64,000 nt of DNA. Origin: Citrus sinensis (taxonomy: Eukaryota; Streptophyta; Magnoliopsida; Sapindales; Rutaceae). A program made the translations under genes and the position numbers. Where the stretch lies: NCBI RefSeq assembly GCF_022201045.2, contig NC_068558.1:1860001-1924000 (forward strand), in the 5' to 3' direction. Below are positions 46,399 through 57,689 of this stretch, piece by piece; position 1 is the stretch's first letter; each line of letters begins with the position of its first letter. The notes beneath the pieces were generated by a model. That model saw only the letters and a list, made by a program, of their open reading frames with translations. It ran no database searches and was not told where the DNA came from.

Positions 46399-49300
46399 AT
46401 GTTTAAGTCGGCGAGATGGAGGTCCGACAAGAACAAGATCAAAGCTGTGTTCAAGTTGCAGTTTCATGCAACTCAGGTAGCTTACTTCTGCATGTGTGCG
46501 TTTTGATTAATTCGGTCTTGATAAAGAAGTGAATGGTATGTGCTTTTGGTGTTGGTTTTGGAGTTTGCTGAGGATGGGACTTATTTATTATTACTTTTCA
46601 TATGATAATTGAGATCAGTTGAATAGGCAATTGGTGGTTCTGTTTGGTTTCTGAGACAATGTAGCTAAAGAACAAAATTACGGTGCTTGAAGTTCAGGTT
46701 TTTTAATCATTTGGGCATTGAAAAATCATGAAACTTAGCTCAATTGAGGAACCATTTGTCCTTTCTGTTGTTTAATCATTGGTTATCCTGGCAATTTAAC
46801 AGAATGGTAATGGAGAATGTGAATAAGTGATCAAAAAAATGTGTTTCTGAATTTTCAGGTTGCACAGTTAGGGGAAAATGCATTGATGATATCGGTGGTT
46901 CCCCTGGATGTGGGAAAGCCAACAGTGAGATTAGAGAAGACTGCAATTGAAGATGGATGCTGTCGGTGGTTGAATTCAGTCTACGAGACTGTGAAATTTG
47001 TTAGAGAGCCAAAATCTGGGAAGATCAGTGAGAGAATATACAATTTCATTGTCTCTACTGTAAGAAACATTGCCAAACTTTTATGTTCCATTTTTCTATT
47101 TATTTTCATGTGGTTGTTTATGAGATTTGTGTTTGTTTGTTGATGTAGGGATTGTCAAAGGCTGGTTTTGTTGGTGAAGCTTCGATTGATTTTGCTGACT
47201 ATGCTGAGGCGTCTAAAACTTCTACTGTTTCTCTCCCCTTAAAGTACTCACGCTCCAAAGCAGTTTTGCATGTTAGTGTTTTCTTGCTCTCTCTTTCCTA
47301 TTTATATTTGTTAGACGAGATACCTCTTGAAACCTTCAAAAGTTCTCATGAGACCTCTGCCTGCCATTATGATTGAAACTTAAAAACTGCGACATTGAGT
47401 GAAGTGAAAAACTGAAATCCAGCTTTTGCTTTATGACAGGTTTCAATACAAAGGGTGCAGGAAAATGTTGATCAGAGGTAAAATGAATGAATTTCACTGT
47501 TACATTGCTAACTCATTGTAAGTTTCTGGAGTACTTTTTATAGATTATGACGGCAAATGTTATTCTTGCTTGAGAGTATTTTCAGAGAGAAAGAAGAAAT
47601 TGAAGATGCGATTATTACAGCTCAAGATAGGAGCCTAAGGACTCAGTTAAGCAACAGTGATGTGGAGGAAAGCTACAAGGGCAATGGTGCTGAAGTAAGG
47701 TTTCATTCTGTCTTGCCAAAAAACACGATTTTGATTTCTTCTCTTGTTAGTTATTTTTCCACCAAGATTTTTTATTTATTAATGGAGAATGTCTAGGGCA
47801 TCAGGTAGCTGTTTTGTTGCTGGGAAATTTTGGTTTTATTCTTAATGTTTTAGTAATTGAGGAAATTGAAGAGCTCTTGGATTTGGAATTTTCAACCCAT
47901 GGGTAGTTTTGAAAATAGGAATTTGACCCTTCTTTTCTTGTTTGGTACTTTGTTATGCATATGATTGATCAGAGTATGTTTCTTTTATCTTTTTCGTGGT
48001 TTTACAGGAGAAACAACCAAGTCCAACTGTCAATGCAGAATTGAATGGTAATTGCAGGGCATCTAGTGGATCTGATACTACATTGTCAAGTTCTGAGAGC
48101 AGCTCTGGGCTCAACACTCCGCGAGAGCAGGACCCTAATAGCTTTGTGTCATCCCTGAGCCACACCTCAGTGCCCCATAAAACAACAGAAAATACCCCAA
48201 CAACAATATATGAAGAGCATCCGAAATCACAATGGGAGTGGTCAGCAGGTTCTGATCAGGGAATAAGTACCGATGACTCAACTAATGGCTTTCAGGACAC
48301 CTTTACAAGAGAAAGGTCCCAGCAGGCTTCTGATATTGAGATTGAAAAACTCAAGTCTGAGCTTGTTGCTTTGGCTAGGCAGGCGGATTTGTCAGAGTTG
48401 GAATTACAGACTCTGAGAAAGCAAATTGTAAAAGAAAGCAAAAGGGCGCAAGATCTCTCGAGAGAAGTCATTAGCTTAAAAGAGGAGAAAGATTTACTTA
48501 AGTTAGATTGTGAGAAACTCAAGACCTTTCAGAAGCGCATGGATGAGGCTAAAGTCAGAAACAAGTTGCACTTTCAGGGTGGCGATCCATGGGTTCTTCT
48601 TGAGGAGATCAGACAAGAACTGAGTTATGAGAAGGACCTAAATGCCAATCTTCGATTGCAGCTGCAGAAGACCCAGGAATCAAACGCTGAGTTGATTCTT
48701 GCTGTGCAAGACCTAGATGAAATGTTGGAGCAGAAGAATAGGGAGATATCCAATCATTCCAACAAATCAGGATCCTATGTCAATGCCAAAGAGTTGAGAA
48801 GAAACATTTCAAAAAGCCAAACAGACGATGACGAAGATCAAAAGGCACTGGAAGAGCTGGTTAAGGAGCACAGAGATGTCAAGGAGACATACCTGCTGGA
48901 ACAAAAGATTATGGATCTCTACAGTGAAATAGAGATCTATAGAAGAGATAAAGATGAGCTAGAGACGCAGATGGAGCAGCTTGCACTTGACTATGAGATA
49001 TTGAAGCAGGAAAATCATGACATCTCTTATAAATTAGAGCAAAGTCAGCTGCAAGAGCAACTGAAGATGCAGTATGAGTGCTCATCTATTGGTAATGGAA
49101 GTGAACCCGAAACCCAGGTTGAGAGTCTGGAGAATGAACTGAAGATTAAGTCAAAGGATCTCTCTGATTCTCTGGCCACCATAAATGAACTTGAAACCCA
49201 CATTGAGGGGCTGGCGAGTGAACTCAAGAAGCAGTCAAGGGAATTCTCCAATTTTCAGGCCACCATAAAAGAACTTGAATCCCAGATTGAGGTTTTGGGG

Positions 49301-51106
49301 AATGAACTGAAGGAGCAGTCAAAGGGATACTCTGATTCTTTGGCCACCATAAAGGAACTTGAAGCCTACAGCAAGAATCTGGAGGAAGAGTTGGAGAAGC
49401 AGGCCCAGGTATATGAAGCTGATCTGGAAGTTGTAACGCGTGCAAAAGTTGAGCAGGAGCAAAGAGCGATCCAAGCCGAGGAAACCTTGCGAAAGACAAG
49501 GTTGAAAAATGCTAATACTGCTGAGAGGCTACAGGAGGAATTTAGACGGCTCTCTGTGCAAATGGCCTCTTCTTTTGATGCAAATGAGAAGGTGGCTATG
49601 AAAGCCCTGGCGGAAGCAAGTGAACTGCGTATGCAGAAAAGACATCTAGAAGAGATGATCAACAAAGCTAGTGAAGAAGCCCTGTCGCTTAGAGATGATT
49701 ATGAGACAAAATTGTGCCAGCTTTCCAATCAATTAAATGTGAAAACAGATCAGATAGAACAGATGCTGAAGGAAATCAACAATCTGTCCAACCAGCTTGA
49801 AGAGCAGAAGAAGCATGATGAAGAAGATAGTGGGGCTCTTTCCTTGGAGCTCCAGCAACTGAAAGCTGATACTGAAAAGCTGATGATGGATAATAAATCT
49901 CTCTCTGAAGAAGCAGAACAGAAAGAAAGTTTGAGAGTTGAATTGGCACAAATGAAGACTACTGTCAAGGAATATGAGCTGCTGATTCAAAGAGCAAACA
50001 GGGAAAGAGATGAACTGGAGAGTACAATTGCTTTAGTGAAGAAGGAAGCAGAGAGCTCAGTGGAGGAAGTACAGAGAATACAGCGTATTGAGGATGAAAA
50101 GGAAGCTGCAGTTGAACTGTTAAAATCAGAGCTGGAGCTGCTTAAAGTTCAGTGTCATAACTTGAAACAGGCTTTAGTTGAGGATGAGTCAGAGAAAGAA
50201 AAACTCAGAAAGCAGGCATTCCAGTTAAAGGGTGACCTTAAGAAGAAGGAAGATGCACTCAACAGTCTTGAAAAGAAGCTGAAGGATATCAATAGACGAG
50301 CATCGGTTTCTGACGGGACAAGAACTACACTTAGAAACAATAAATCTGCTCCAGTTTCTCAAGGTTCTAAAGAGATTGCAAACCTCAGAGAGAGAATAAA
50401 ACTGCTTGAGGTAAATGTTGAACTCGTATGTAACATTGAATCTGATGTAACTTTGTCTATTCACTTTATGTTATGGTTGTGGTGGAGATAATGAGCAAGA
50501 ATTCATGGCATTGATAATTTCTTTATTTTGCAGGGACAAATTAAATCAAAGGAAATTGCTTTGGAAGCCTCTACGAATTCATTTGTAGAGAAGGAAAAGG
50601 ATCTTAAGAACAAAATTGAGGAGTTAGAGTGCAGAGTGGAAGAACTCAATCAGAATAGCACAAGTTTATGTGAATTGTCATTTCAAAAGGTTGGCATCAT
50701 TATAAACATCGTCTAATACTTCAGAAGCATGCACATTTTGGAGAACAGTCATTTTAGGGGCAGCCTAATTTTTGACCAGTCCAGTTTTCTTTTCATGGTT
50801 AAGAGGGGCTTGGGGGATACTCTTATTACCCATGCATAGATCAATTTCCTTTCTGACTACTAATGGCATAAGTTAAATAGAATTCTATACTGACTTAAAG
50901 GTTGAACTTTCTTTTGTTTATTAATTCCCTAAACGGCTCATCTTGGTGTACAGGTAGCTACAGATACCATTCACCTTACTTCAAATGGATGTGTGCTTGA
51001 AGAGGTGAGAAGCCCAGCTGAGTTTCTGAGCAGTTCTTCATGTCTATCCAAAGAAAATGGAAATATCGCGCCACTAGTCAAGAGGTATGAACTGAAGAAT
51101 AGAATT

Positions 51107-51139
<33 letters not shown>

Positions 51140-51474
51140 CTTCTGTTTTGTTTTACCTTTGCCCCCTGCGGAACAGCTGACTTCTGTGGTAAAAAATTAC
51201 TGATTACTTGTGGTACTTTCTTCTCCTTAGCGATGATGATATTTCAATAGAGAAAGATGTGAAACCATCCACCACAAACAATGAAGAGTGCAGCATTAAT
51301 GATATGCTGATAGAACTAGATTCTCTCAAGGAAAAAAACCAATGCATGGAAAGCGAGCTAAAGGATATGCAAGAGAGATATTCAGAGATAAGTCTCAAGT
51401 TTGCAGAGGTAGAAGGTGAAAGACAAAAGCTTGTGATGACTCTACGCAACCTCAAGAATGCCAAGAAGAGTTGA
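46399..51474 (+). CDS. NT-C2 domain long coiled-coil protein (myosin heavy chain-related), 9 exons
   Basis: Role not established; related Arabidopsis proteins (such as At5g41140 and At5g52280, by memory) are annotated myosin heavy chain-related without a motor domain. Exons 46399-46476, 46859-47059, 47149-47271, 47440-47477, 47586-47694, 48008-50410, 50534-50689, 50954-51084 and 51231-51474 join in frame to 1160 residues. Residues 1-140 form an NT-C2 (EEIG1/EHBP1-type) domain: MFKSARWRSDKNKIKAVFKL, GFVGEASIDFADYAE, SLPLKYSRSKAVLHVSIQRV. A Ser-rich linker (about 185-275) follows, then heptad coiled coil to nearly the end (HDISYKLEQSQLQEQLKMQY, EEQKKHDEEDSGALSLELQQ). NT-C2 domains are thought to bind membranes, so a membrane-linked scaffold or tether is likely. 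Three 28-residue repeats lie in exon 6. Start chosen because MFKSARWR is the family's usual N-terminus. Confidence 0.9.
49121..49372 (+). repeat. Three 84-bp (28-residue) in-frame tandem repeats
   Basis: Units starting ESLENELKIKSKD, EGLASELKKQSRE and EVLGNELKEQSKG each end ATI(N/K)ELE plus three residues. Each is 28 residues, exactly four heptads. A diverged fourth (KNLEEELEKQAQV) follows. Confidence 0.85.
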
Positions 51475-51800
51475 GTTGATGACGATTTCAAAAATATATA
51501 TAATTCAAAACCTATATACAATGTAAATATAGTTGCAGCAGCTGGATGCGCCCTCTCTAAAAAATCGATGTGGCAGTTCTGTTGGCGTGAATAATTAGAT
51601 TGTACAAAGTTCATAGAATTTTACCTTTTAGTTTTCGAGTGTAGGGTAAAAGGTTCTTCACCGTCTGATTCATGTTCTTTCAGTAATCCTTATTTTTTTG
51701 GTTTAAACCTTTTCATGATGTATGTGAAGTTTCTCATCAATGTATTCATTCATTTTTCTTGGTAAATATGTAATCTAAACTATCTGTACTGCATATGGGG

Positions 51801-51908
51801 TATTATTGATAAATCCAACAGCAAATATTTATATGGCGTATTATTGATAAATCCAACAGCTAATATTTATATGGAGTATTATTGACAAATCCAACAGCTA
51901 ATATTTTA
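51801..51908. repeat. 38-bp tandem repeat, nearly three copies
   Basis: TATTATTGAYAAATCCAACA starts at 51801, 51839 and 51877, each followed by GCWAATATTTATATGG-type sequence. It lies about 330 bp after the stop of the coiled-coil gene, perhaps just beyond its 3' UTR. Confidence 0.88.
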
Positions 51909-51986
51909 CAATGCTAACTAAAGCCAACTTAGGTTCGCTTTTTTAATTTTTAATTCTATTTTATTTTATTGCCTTTGGGTTATGAC

Positions 51987-52656
51987 TAGAGTTGGCAAAA
52001 TATGTTGTCAGCTTGTGTTTGTGTTGTATCAAATTTAAGTTAATTCAAACATGACATATTTAACAATTATGTCAAAATATTGAGATTGTAACTTGACATG
52101 GAAAACAAACGATTTACTTAATTATGCACTTAATGTTTATATATTTAATAAAATTTACATTAAATATTTGCACTTCATTATATATATACAAAAAATAATA
52201 ATTATAAAACAGACATATCTACCAAAAATATTATATACTTATACTATTGAAGTTCTAATAAATAACATTATATATCAATAATATAAAATATACATGTCTA
52301 CCAATATTTACACATTTATATTATTTAAGTTATAAATCTATTTAAAATTTGATAAATGGAACATCATGTATATATTTATCCTTCCGCTTCCCGGTCCCCC
52401 AACCCAAGAAGAAGAAGAAGAAGAGAGATGTCTAATATTTGAGTTTTAATGATGAGAACTTACAAATGAATTTAAAATAAAAAATATAATCGTATTATTA
52501 ATCAGATAAATAGGTCAATAACTTTAATTGTAACCCGATATAAAAAAAAATTGTATTAATCTAGATCCGACCCAATTGTGTACAATTTGACAACCTATAA
52601 CTATTTATTTATATTTATATTAGATAATCGAATCGCGTCAAATTTTACCAACCCTA
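51987..52656. mobile_element. hAT-type MITE
   Basis: 670 bp. Left end TAGAGTTGGCAAAATATG; right end inverted TAGGGTTGGTAAAATTTGAC. The 8-bp flanks GTTATGAC and CTTATAAG agree at 5 positions, like a decayed duplication. The interior is AT-rich with no coding frame. The ends resemble those of the elements in AIPP3 intron 4. Confidence 0.65.
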
Positions 52657-53752
52657 CTTATAAGAACATATATTCACTGAAAATTTTGGGGGGGGGGGGG
52701 GGAAGTATAATTTTCACTTTGGTCTGTTCTCTTGTATGTATTTGACTTTGGCCCAAGAAATCTTATCTTTCTTTCATTAGGGCCCTAGCTCGTAGATAAG
52801 GCTATGTTCCTCTCGGTTGTTTTCACTTTTCAGTTAGGCCAGTATTACCTAAATGTAGGAGTTGGAATTTGAAGATCAAAAGGAAGAAGATGAAGAAATG
52901 TCTTTCGTTTTATTATCACAAATCTCATTCAGAAATGAGCTCAGCTCAGTATTTATAGTAGAATCTAATACTTGCTAAGCACGCTAATTATAACTAAGCA
53001 ATCTAACTACTAAATAACAAAGTCTAATGTAACTAATTTCAACACAATTGATAAGTGCTGATTTGTTAACTAATTGCTGCATAATCCAGCTGCATGGGAA
53101 TCTCTTCATAACAGTTTTGCCATCTGGAACTTTCCAACTTCTCACGTGCACCTTTCACTTTTACTCCTAGACTAGCTACTGGATTTACAACTAGCTTGAT
53201 TCCAGCTGGCACTCCAACGTGTGTTGCATCAGGTTTAGCTTCATCAGCTAATTCAATAGTAGGTGCATTCAAGAATTCGTTTCCTTGTTTGGTATTCCAA
53301 ACCACCTAAAATGCAGGACACAACCATTTTTTTAACCCTAAAATTAACAGATAAAGATAATTTTGGAATTGCTTCTGATCAACAAGAGACGAAAATATTC
53401 AATTGATCATGAAACGAAACATAAAAAAAAGTCAAAAACAATCAGATAATTAATAAATTAGTAGTATTCTTTAATAAAGACATGTCACACGCTTTCTTTT
53501 TCGCCTCTACATGCCAAGTCCACCCTTTTCTCATGAAACTTCACTGTTAACAAATGCTAATTGATTTACTCATAACAAAAAAAAAAAGAAGTTGATTGAT
53601 TACGAACAGTGTAACATCAATGTGAGATCTGGACATAATACAAAGTAAATCAACAGGTACAAATTAGTGGAATAAACTTCCACAAAGAACCAGAGATTTC
53701 GGTTTAATTTCTCTGGTTAATTACGTGATGGAGTCATTTGGAAGGCTGTTGT
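52657..53752. other. Intergenic DNA with an unexplained open frame
   Basis: A run of 15 G sits at 52688-52702. A minus-strand frame of about 79 codons (53066-53305) encodes NAPTIELADEAKPDATHVGV and KVKGAREKLESSRWQNCYEE and follows an acceptor-like TTTTAG. It has no ATG and no partner exon, so I do not call a gene. Nearby sequence (about 52890-53040) has the look of a retroelement end, which I cannot substantiate. Confidence 0.3.
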
Positions 53753-54349
53753 CTAGAGTAAGTGATTCATTAGTCCGTACACAGTCACAAGAGCCATAAT
53801 GAAAGAGCGATCGACATGAGGCTGCACCGATAATGTTAACACATCGTCTCCTAATAATACTCCCGATCCCGAACGGGACTGCTTCCTCATTCCCTCGGCA
53901 ACAACAACTCCTCTTCCACACTCTATTATCTTGAATAATGCTGCTGATTTAGTGCGACCCGTAGCCGAGGCTGCTTCTAACTTTAACTTATAGCAGCTGG
54001 CTTCATTGTTAGATAAAAGGGTAATTTCACCTTTCTTCGTTACTTCAAAACTTGGTTTCTCTTTATTCAAGTTTGAACCATTATTCTCGCCTTTGTATCC
54101 CCTCCATAATCTTCCGAAAACCCGTACTCTCCGAAGTATGGTGAACAAGACGTTGCCTCGGAGATCCATTAGGTAAACTTCATTGCCGCCTTTGTTGTCG
54201 TAATTTTCTATACGATAAACAATCTCACCATTTTCGTTGAAAACGGTGCATCCATTGCCTTGCATCACAAGGGATTTCATCCATACGGTGAATGATTCTC
54301 TTTTTGAAGCAGCTTCAACACTTATTGGGAGAGGACGAACCTTGGCCAT
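53753..54349 (-). CDS. LURP-one-related protein, copy 1 (intronless)
   Basis: Member of the LURP1 family; Arabidopsis LURP1 is needed for basal defence against an oomycete, but most members are uncharacterised. 198 residues from the ATG at 54349 (MAKVRPLPISVEAASKRESF); the longer frame begins with TTG and is not used. The single domain adopts a tubby-like barrel in the family. Visible family words: FTVWMKSLVMQGNGCTVFNE, NGEIVYRIENYD, EVYLMDLRGNVLFTI, then GVLLGDDVLTLSVQPHVDRS and FIMALVTVYGLMNHLL at the end. No signal peptide. It is the last of four copies read on the minus strand and is intronless, unlike copy 3. About 80% similar in appearance to copy 2. Confidence 0.92.
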   Translation of the reverse strand: MAKVRPLPISVEAASKRESFTVWMKSLVMQGNGCTVFNENGEIVYRIENYDNKGGNEVYLMDLRGNVLFTILRRVRVFGRLWRGYKGENNGSNLNKEKPSFEVTKKGEITLLSNNEASCYKLKLEAASATGRTKSAALFKIIECGRGVVVAEGMRKQSRSGSGVLLGDDVLTLSVQPHVDRSFIMALVTVYGLMNHLL

Positions 54350-54438
54350 TTGAGTGATCAATAGAGCCTTGAAGACCTGAATAATGAATTGAGTTAATTA
54401 ATTACTTGTATGTGCAAGAGAGAGATCACCTTGCTGAT

Positions 54439-54447
54439 GTTTAAATA
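54439..54447 (-). promoter_or_regulatory. TATA-like TATTTAAAC of LURP copy 1
   Basis: TATTTAAAC lies 90-98 bp upstream of the ATG. The same nonamer sits at nearly the same distance in copy 2, so it is probably the core promoter. Confidence 0.55.
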
Positions 54448-54449
54448 CT

Positions 54450-55894
54450 TCATGCCTTGTGTTACTTTCTGAAGGCCCCATAATTTAATTGGGAATAAAG
54501 GAACTTGAACTCTTTTATTGAAGTTTCTTGAGAACAGATTCCATCACGTTTATGGTATGCATTTAAAATATGGCTATATACATAGAATATGTATGTGCGA
54601 ATTCAGAATAGTTTAGATATCATAAGTATTTATACATATTTAACATATTATTTTCTTTAATTTAAAATTTTTTGGAATACTGTACTTATCTTTCATTAAT
54701 TAGATGATATTAATGACCAAGGGAATACAAACTTTCATTATTGTGTAGATTTGATTAAGTTACTTGATTATAATCCTTCAACCCGCCTATAAATTAATTA
54801 TTATATATTATGGTAAAAAGGGTGAACTTCAATTTGTCCCAACTTAAACTTATAATCTTTAATTTATTATAAAAATATGAAAACGACCCCCATTTACTAA
54901 TAAGAAAACAAAAAGAATTTCATCAACTTGTCCCCCATTTTTCCTTATCTTCTCAATGAAAATTGAGTTAATTAAAATTTTTAAATTTTGAAAAGTAAAT
55001 TGAAGATTTTTATTGTATCTTGAAAATGAATTGAAATTTACCGTGTTGTAACTAAAATTATTACTTCAATTTCCACGCATTAAAATATTTTATTAATTTA
55101 ATTATTTATAATTATTTTTTTGAATGATAATTTATAATAATGACTAGTGGCGAGAGTGATGATTTATCATAATGACTAGTGGCAAGTTCTGGATTGATCC
55201 AATTAAATTAACTTCTTGATCAATTGACAATATGAAAACTGAAGATATTTGCAGAGTCGTCCTCGTTCCTTTTGTAGGACTAGGATACTTGACTAATACT
55301 GATTTAGCTAATGTGTTGAATTGATTTGGCCACTGTGTTGACCAAACATTAAGATATGGGACTTTTATGCTTGTCTTAACTAAGGTGAGTTGTCTTGCCC
55401 AAGACGTGGAGACTTCGCAGTCGAATCTGACGCTCAACTTAATTTACCACTGACTATAAATATTATAATATAAATCAAAATTTTTATAATTTTATAATAA
55501 GGAAGTCCTTTATTTTAAATAAAATAAAGGATAAATTAAAAAAAAAACACACACATATATATATTATTATACAATGTCTTTTAATGTGTATTGACATGTG
55601 TGTATGTTTAGAGAGAGAGAGAGAGAGAGAGAGTTATTCTTTATTGAAAAAATCTTCACTTCATTATAGTAAGGATACTATTAAAATTTAAAAAAATACA
55701 GATTTAAATATGTTAGAAATTATATTTTAATTATTTACTAGTCTAATATTTTTTTTATTTTAATGGAATCGATCCACACAAAAATGCCCTTATTAGAAAA
55801 GTACTCAGTATATATATGTAAGTAATTGGCCTTTACTAGAATAACATTTGGCCCCTGGTTATTTATCCTTTTTTATTTTTTCAGTCCACGGTTA
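54450..55894. other. Spacer in the LURP cluster
   Basis: AT-rich, with a short local duplication (ATAATGACTAGTGGC at about 55138 and 55174) and a (GA)n run at 55611-55633. No gene supported; the minus-strand frame at 55144-55437 has no family resemblance. Confidence 0.45.
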
Positions 55895-56345
55895 AGAAAT
55901 GCTAATTGATTTAAAAAAAAAAAAAAAAAAGAACTTACAGATGTACTTGGTTGATCATGAACATTGTCAGATCAGTGTATGACAGTCACACTGGATTTGG
56001 ATATAATACAAGTAAAAAATGAAATATAATTCCACGAAGTAAAGACCCCTAAGATTTTGGTTTAGTTTCCTAGTTAAATGGTGTTAAATGAAGGAAAAGA
56101 AAATCGCTTCTTGACCATGTTCATGGCCTTCATTTTGTGACAGAGTAGCTTATCGAAATTATAAATACGATCAACTATATTTCTTTGAATACAGTTCATG
56201 GTCCACTGCCTTGCGTCACAAGGGATTTCATTTCATCCATATGGGAGAGGATGAGCCTTCGCTAGTTTGAGTGAGTGATCAGGCGATGTTTGCTTTAAGA
56301 AGAAAGAGAGAGAGAGAGAGAGAGAGCTCTATTCGCCCTTGAAGA
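55895..56345 (-). pseudogene. LURP-one-related gene fragment with most of the coding body deleted
   Basis: Minus-strand remnant between copies 1 and 2. 56200-56280 matches the 5' end of copy 1 (words CACTGCCTTGCGTCACAAGG, GGGATTTCAT, GGGAGAGGATGAGCC). About 50 bp are missing after CATCCATA, and an extra TTTCA is inserted. The start codon is gone: where copy 1 has CCATTTGAGTG, this copy has CTAGTTTGAGTG. 55895-56090 matches the 3' flank of copy 1 (AATGCTAATTGATTT, GGATATAATACAAGTAAA-like, GATTTTGGTTTA). Some 400-500 bp of coding sequence between them is largely lost. It cannot make a protein. Confidence 0.75.
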
Positions 56346-57013
56346 CTTGTTTGAACCCAGATGTAAATATACTTGTTGCAACAGAGTTAGAGACCGTGGA
56401 TATGTGTTTAAATTAGCTAATGATGCTTACTTAGTTTATATACATTGGGAACAACTTCTCAAGTACTCTTTGTGTATATTTTAAGTTATTTTTCAAAAAT
56501 AAGATTCCATCGCGTTATTTATGGTATTCGTTCATTACATATAAAAGATTGCTTTCTAATTTTACATTTTCTTTTTCTTTTTCTTTCAATTCTGCAGGGT
56601 TTTGAAATCTTCTGGTCATCCTAAATCTGTGTTTGTACTGAAAAGTTAAGCTAGCTAACGAATTAAGAATTAACTTGAAATTACAATTACAAAAGCATTT
56701 GATATTTCATGAGCATTGTACTAATCGCATCGTTCTATGATTGCAATATATATCTATATATATAGATATATGTATTTAGATATAGATATATATAAGGAAT
56801 ATATGATCAGGTACAAATGGTTTCAGTCCCATAAAAAACCTCTGATTTTCGTATATATTCCTTTGTTAATTAGAAGGTGTTAGATTGGGGGGAAAAGGAA
56901 AAAAAAAAGAGAGAGAAAGAAAACAGATCATCATGCTTGAATATGTTCTTGGTCCTCACTTCAAGCTAGCGAGGCAGCTAGCCGAGCATCTATGGAGTCA
57001 TTTCGAAGGCTGT
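56346..57013. other. Spacer in the LURP cluster
   Basis: 56800-56885 resembles the 3' flanks of copy 1 and the pseudogene (GATCAGGTACAAATGG, ACCTCTGATTTTCG), so the duplicated unit includes this flank. A TATATAGATATA-rich stretch lies at about 56745-56795. No other feature. Confidence 0.5.
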
Positions 57014-57589
57014 TTACAATCTGTGACGCATCAACCCATACACAGTTACAAGAGCCATAATGAAAGAATGATCGACTTGGGGCTCTACCACTAAGGTTAA
57101 CACATCATCTCCTAGTAATACTCCTGAATTAGATGATTGCTTTCTTCTTGCCTCTGCAACGACATCTCCCCTACTGCAGTCTACTATCTTGAATGCTGAT
57201 TTGCCAGCTTCTAATTTATAGCAACTAGTTTCGGCATTACTAGACGAAGACAAAAGGGTAATCTGACCCTTCTTAGATACTTGAAATCTTGGCCTCTCTT
57301 TGTTCAATTTGTCGCCGTTATCCCCTCTATAACCCTTCCATCCTCCGAAAAGCCATACTTTGCGGAGAATTGTGAAGAGAACTTTGCCTCGAAGATCCAT
57401 TAGATAAACTTCATTACTGCCTCTGTTATCATAATTATCTATTCGATAAGCAATCTCACCATTTTCATTGAAAACGGTGCATCCATTGCCTTGCATCACA
57501 AGGGATTTCATCCATATTGTGAATGATTCCCTTTTTGAAGTGACATATTCAGCAACTTCGACTATTGGGAGGGGATGAACCTTAGCCAT
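57014..57589 (-). CDS. LURP-one-related protein, copy 2 (intronless)
   Basis: Same family as copy 1. 191 residues from the ATG at 57589 (MAKVHPLPIVEVAEYVTSKR). It contains FTIWMKSLVMQGNGCTVFNE, NGEIAYRIDNYDNRG, EVYLMDLRGKVLFTILRKV, then GVLLGDDVLTLVVEPQVDHS and FIMALVTVYGLMRHRL. The single exon is complete and has no stop or frameshift. Differences from copy 1 cluster in the loop after the third strand (FGGWKGYRGDNGD) and near AETSCYKLEAGKSAF, where copy 1 has a longer Ala/Ser-rich insert. Its promoter shares TATTTAAAC with copy 1. Confidence 0.92.
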   Translation of the reverse strand: MAKVHPLPIVEVAEYVTSKRESFTIWMKSLVMQGNGCTVFNENGEIAYRIDNYDNRGSNEVYLMDLRGKVLFTILRKVWLFGGWKGYRGDNGDKLNKERPRFQVSKKGQITLLSSSSNAETSCYKLEAGKSAFKIVDCSRGDVVAEARRKQSSNSGVLLGDDVLTLVVEPQVDHSFIMALVTVYGLMRHRL

Positions 57590-57672
57590 TTGAATCGTTA
57601 TAAGATGATTGCTTTGAGAGTAAAGAGAAAGCGACTATTAATATGAGAGTTGGTGGTGTAAGAGTGATCCCT

Positions 57673-57681
57673 GTTTAAATA
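57673..57681 (-). promoter_or_regulatory. TATA-like TATTTAAAC of LURP copy 2
   Basis: Same nonamer as in copy 1, 84-92 bp upstream of the ATG, followed in both by sequence running into a purine-rich leader. Confidence 0.55.
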
Positions 57682-57689
57682 GTTAATTT

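Noticed and set aside
53066-53305. Minus-strand 79-codon frame with protein-like composition
   Set aside because: No ATG, no identified partner exon and no recognisable family. Kept only as a note in the intergenic entry.
54350-54361. Longer start (MITQ) for LURP copy 1
   Set aside because: The codon is TTG, and the paralogue starts at the equivalent MAKV.
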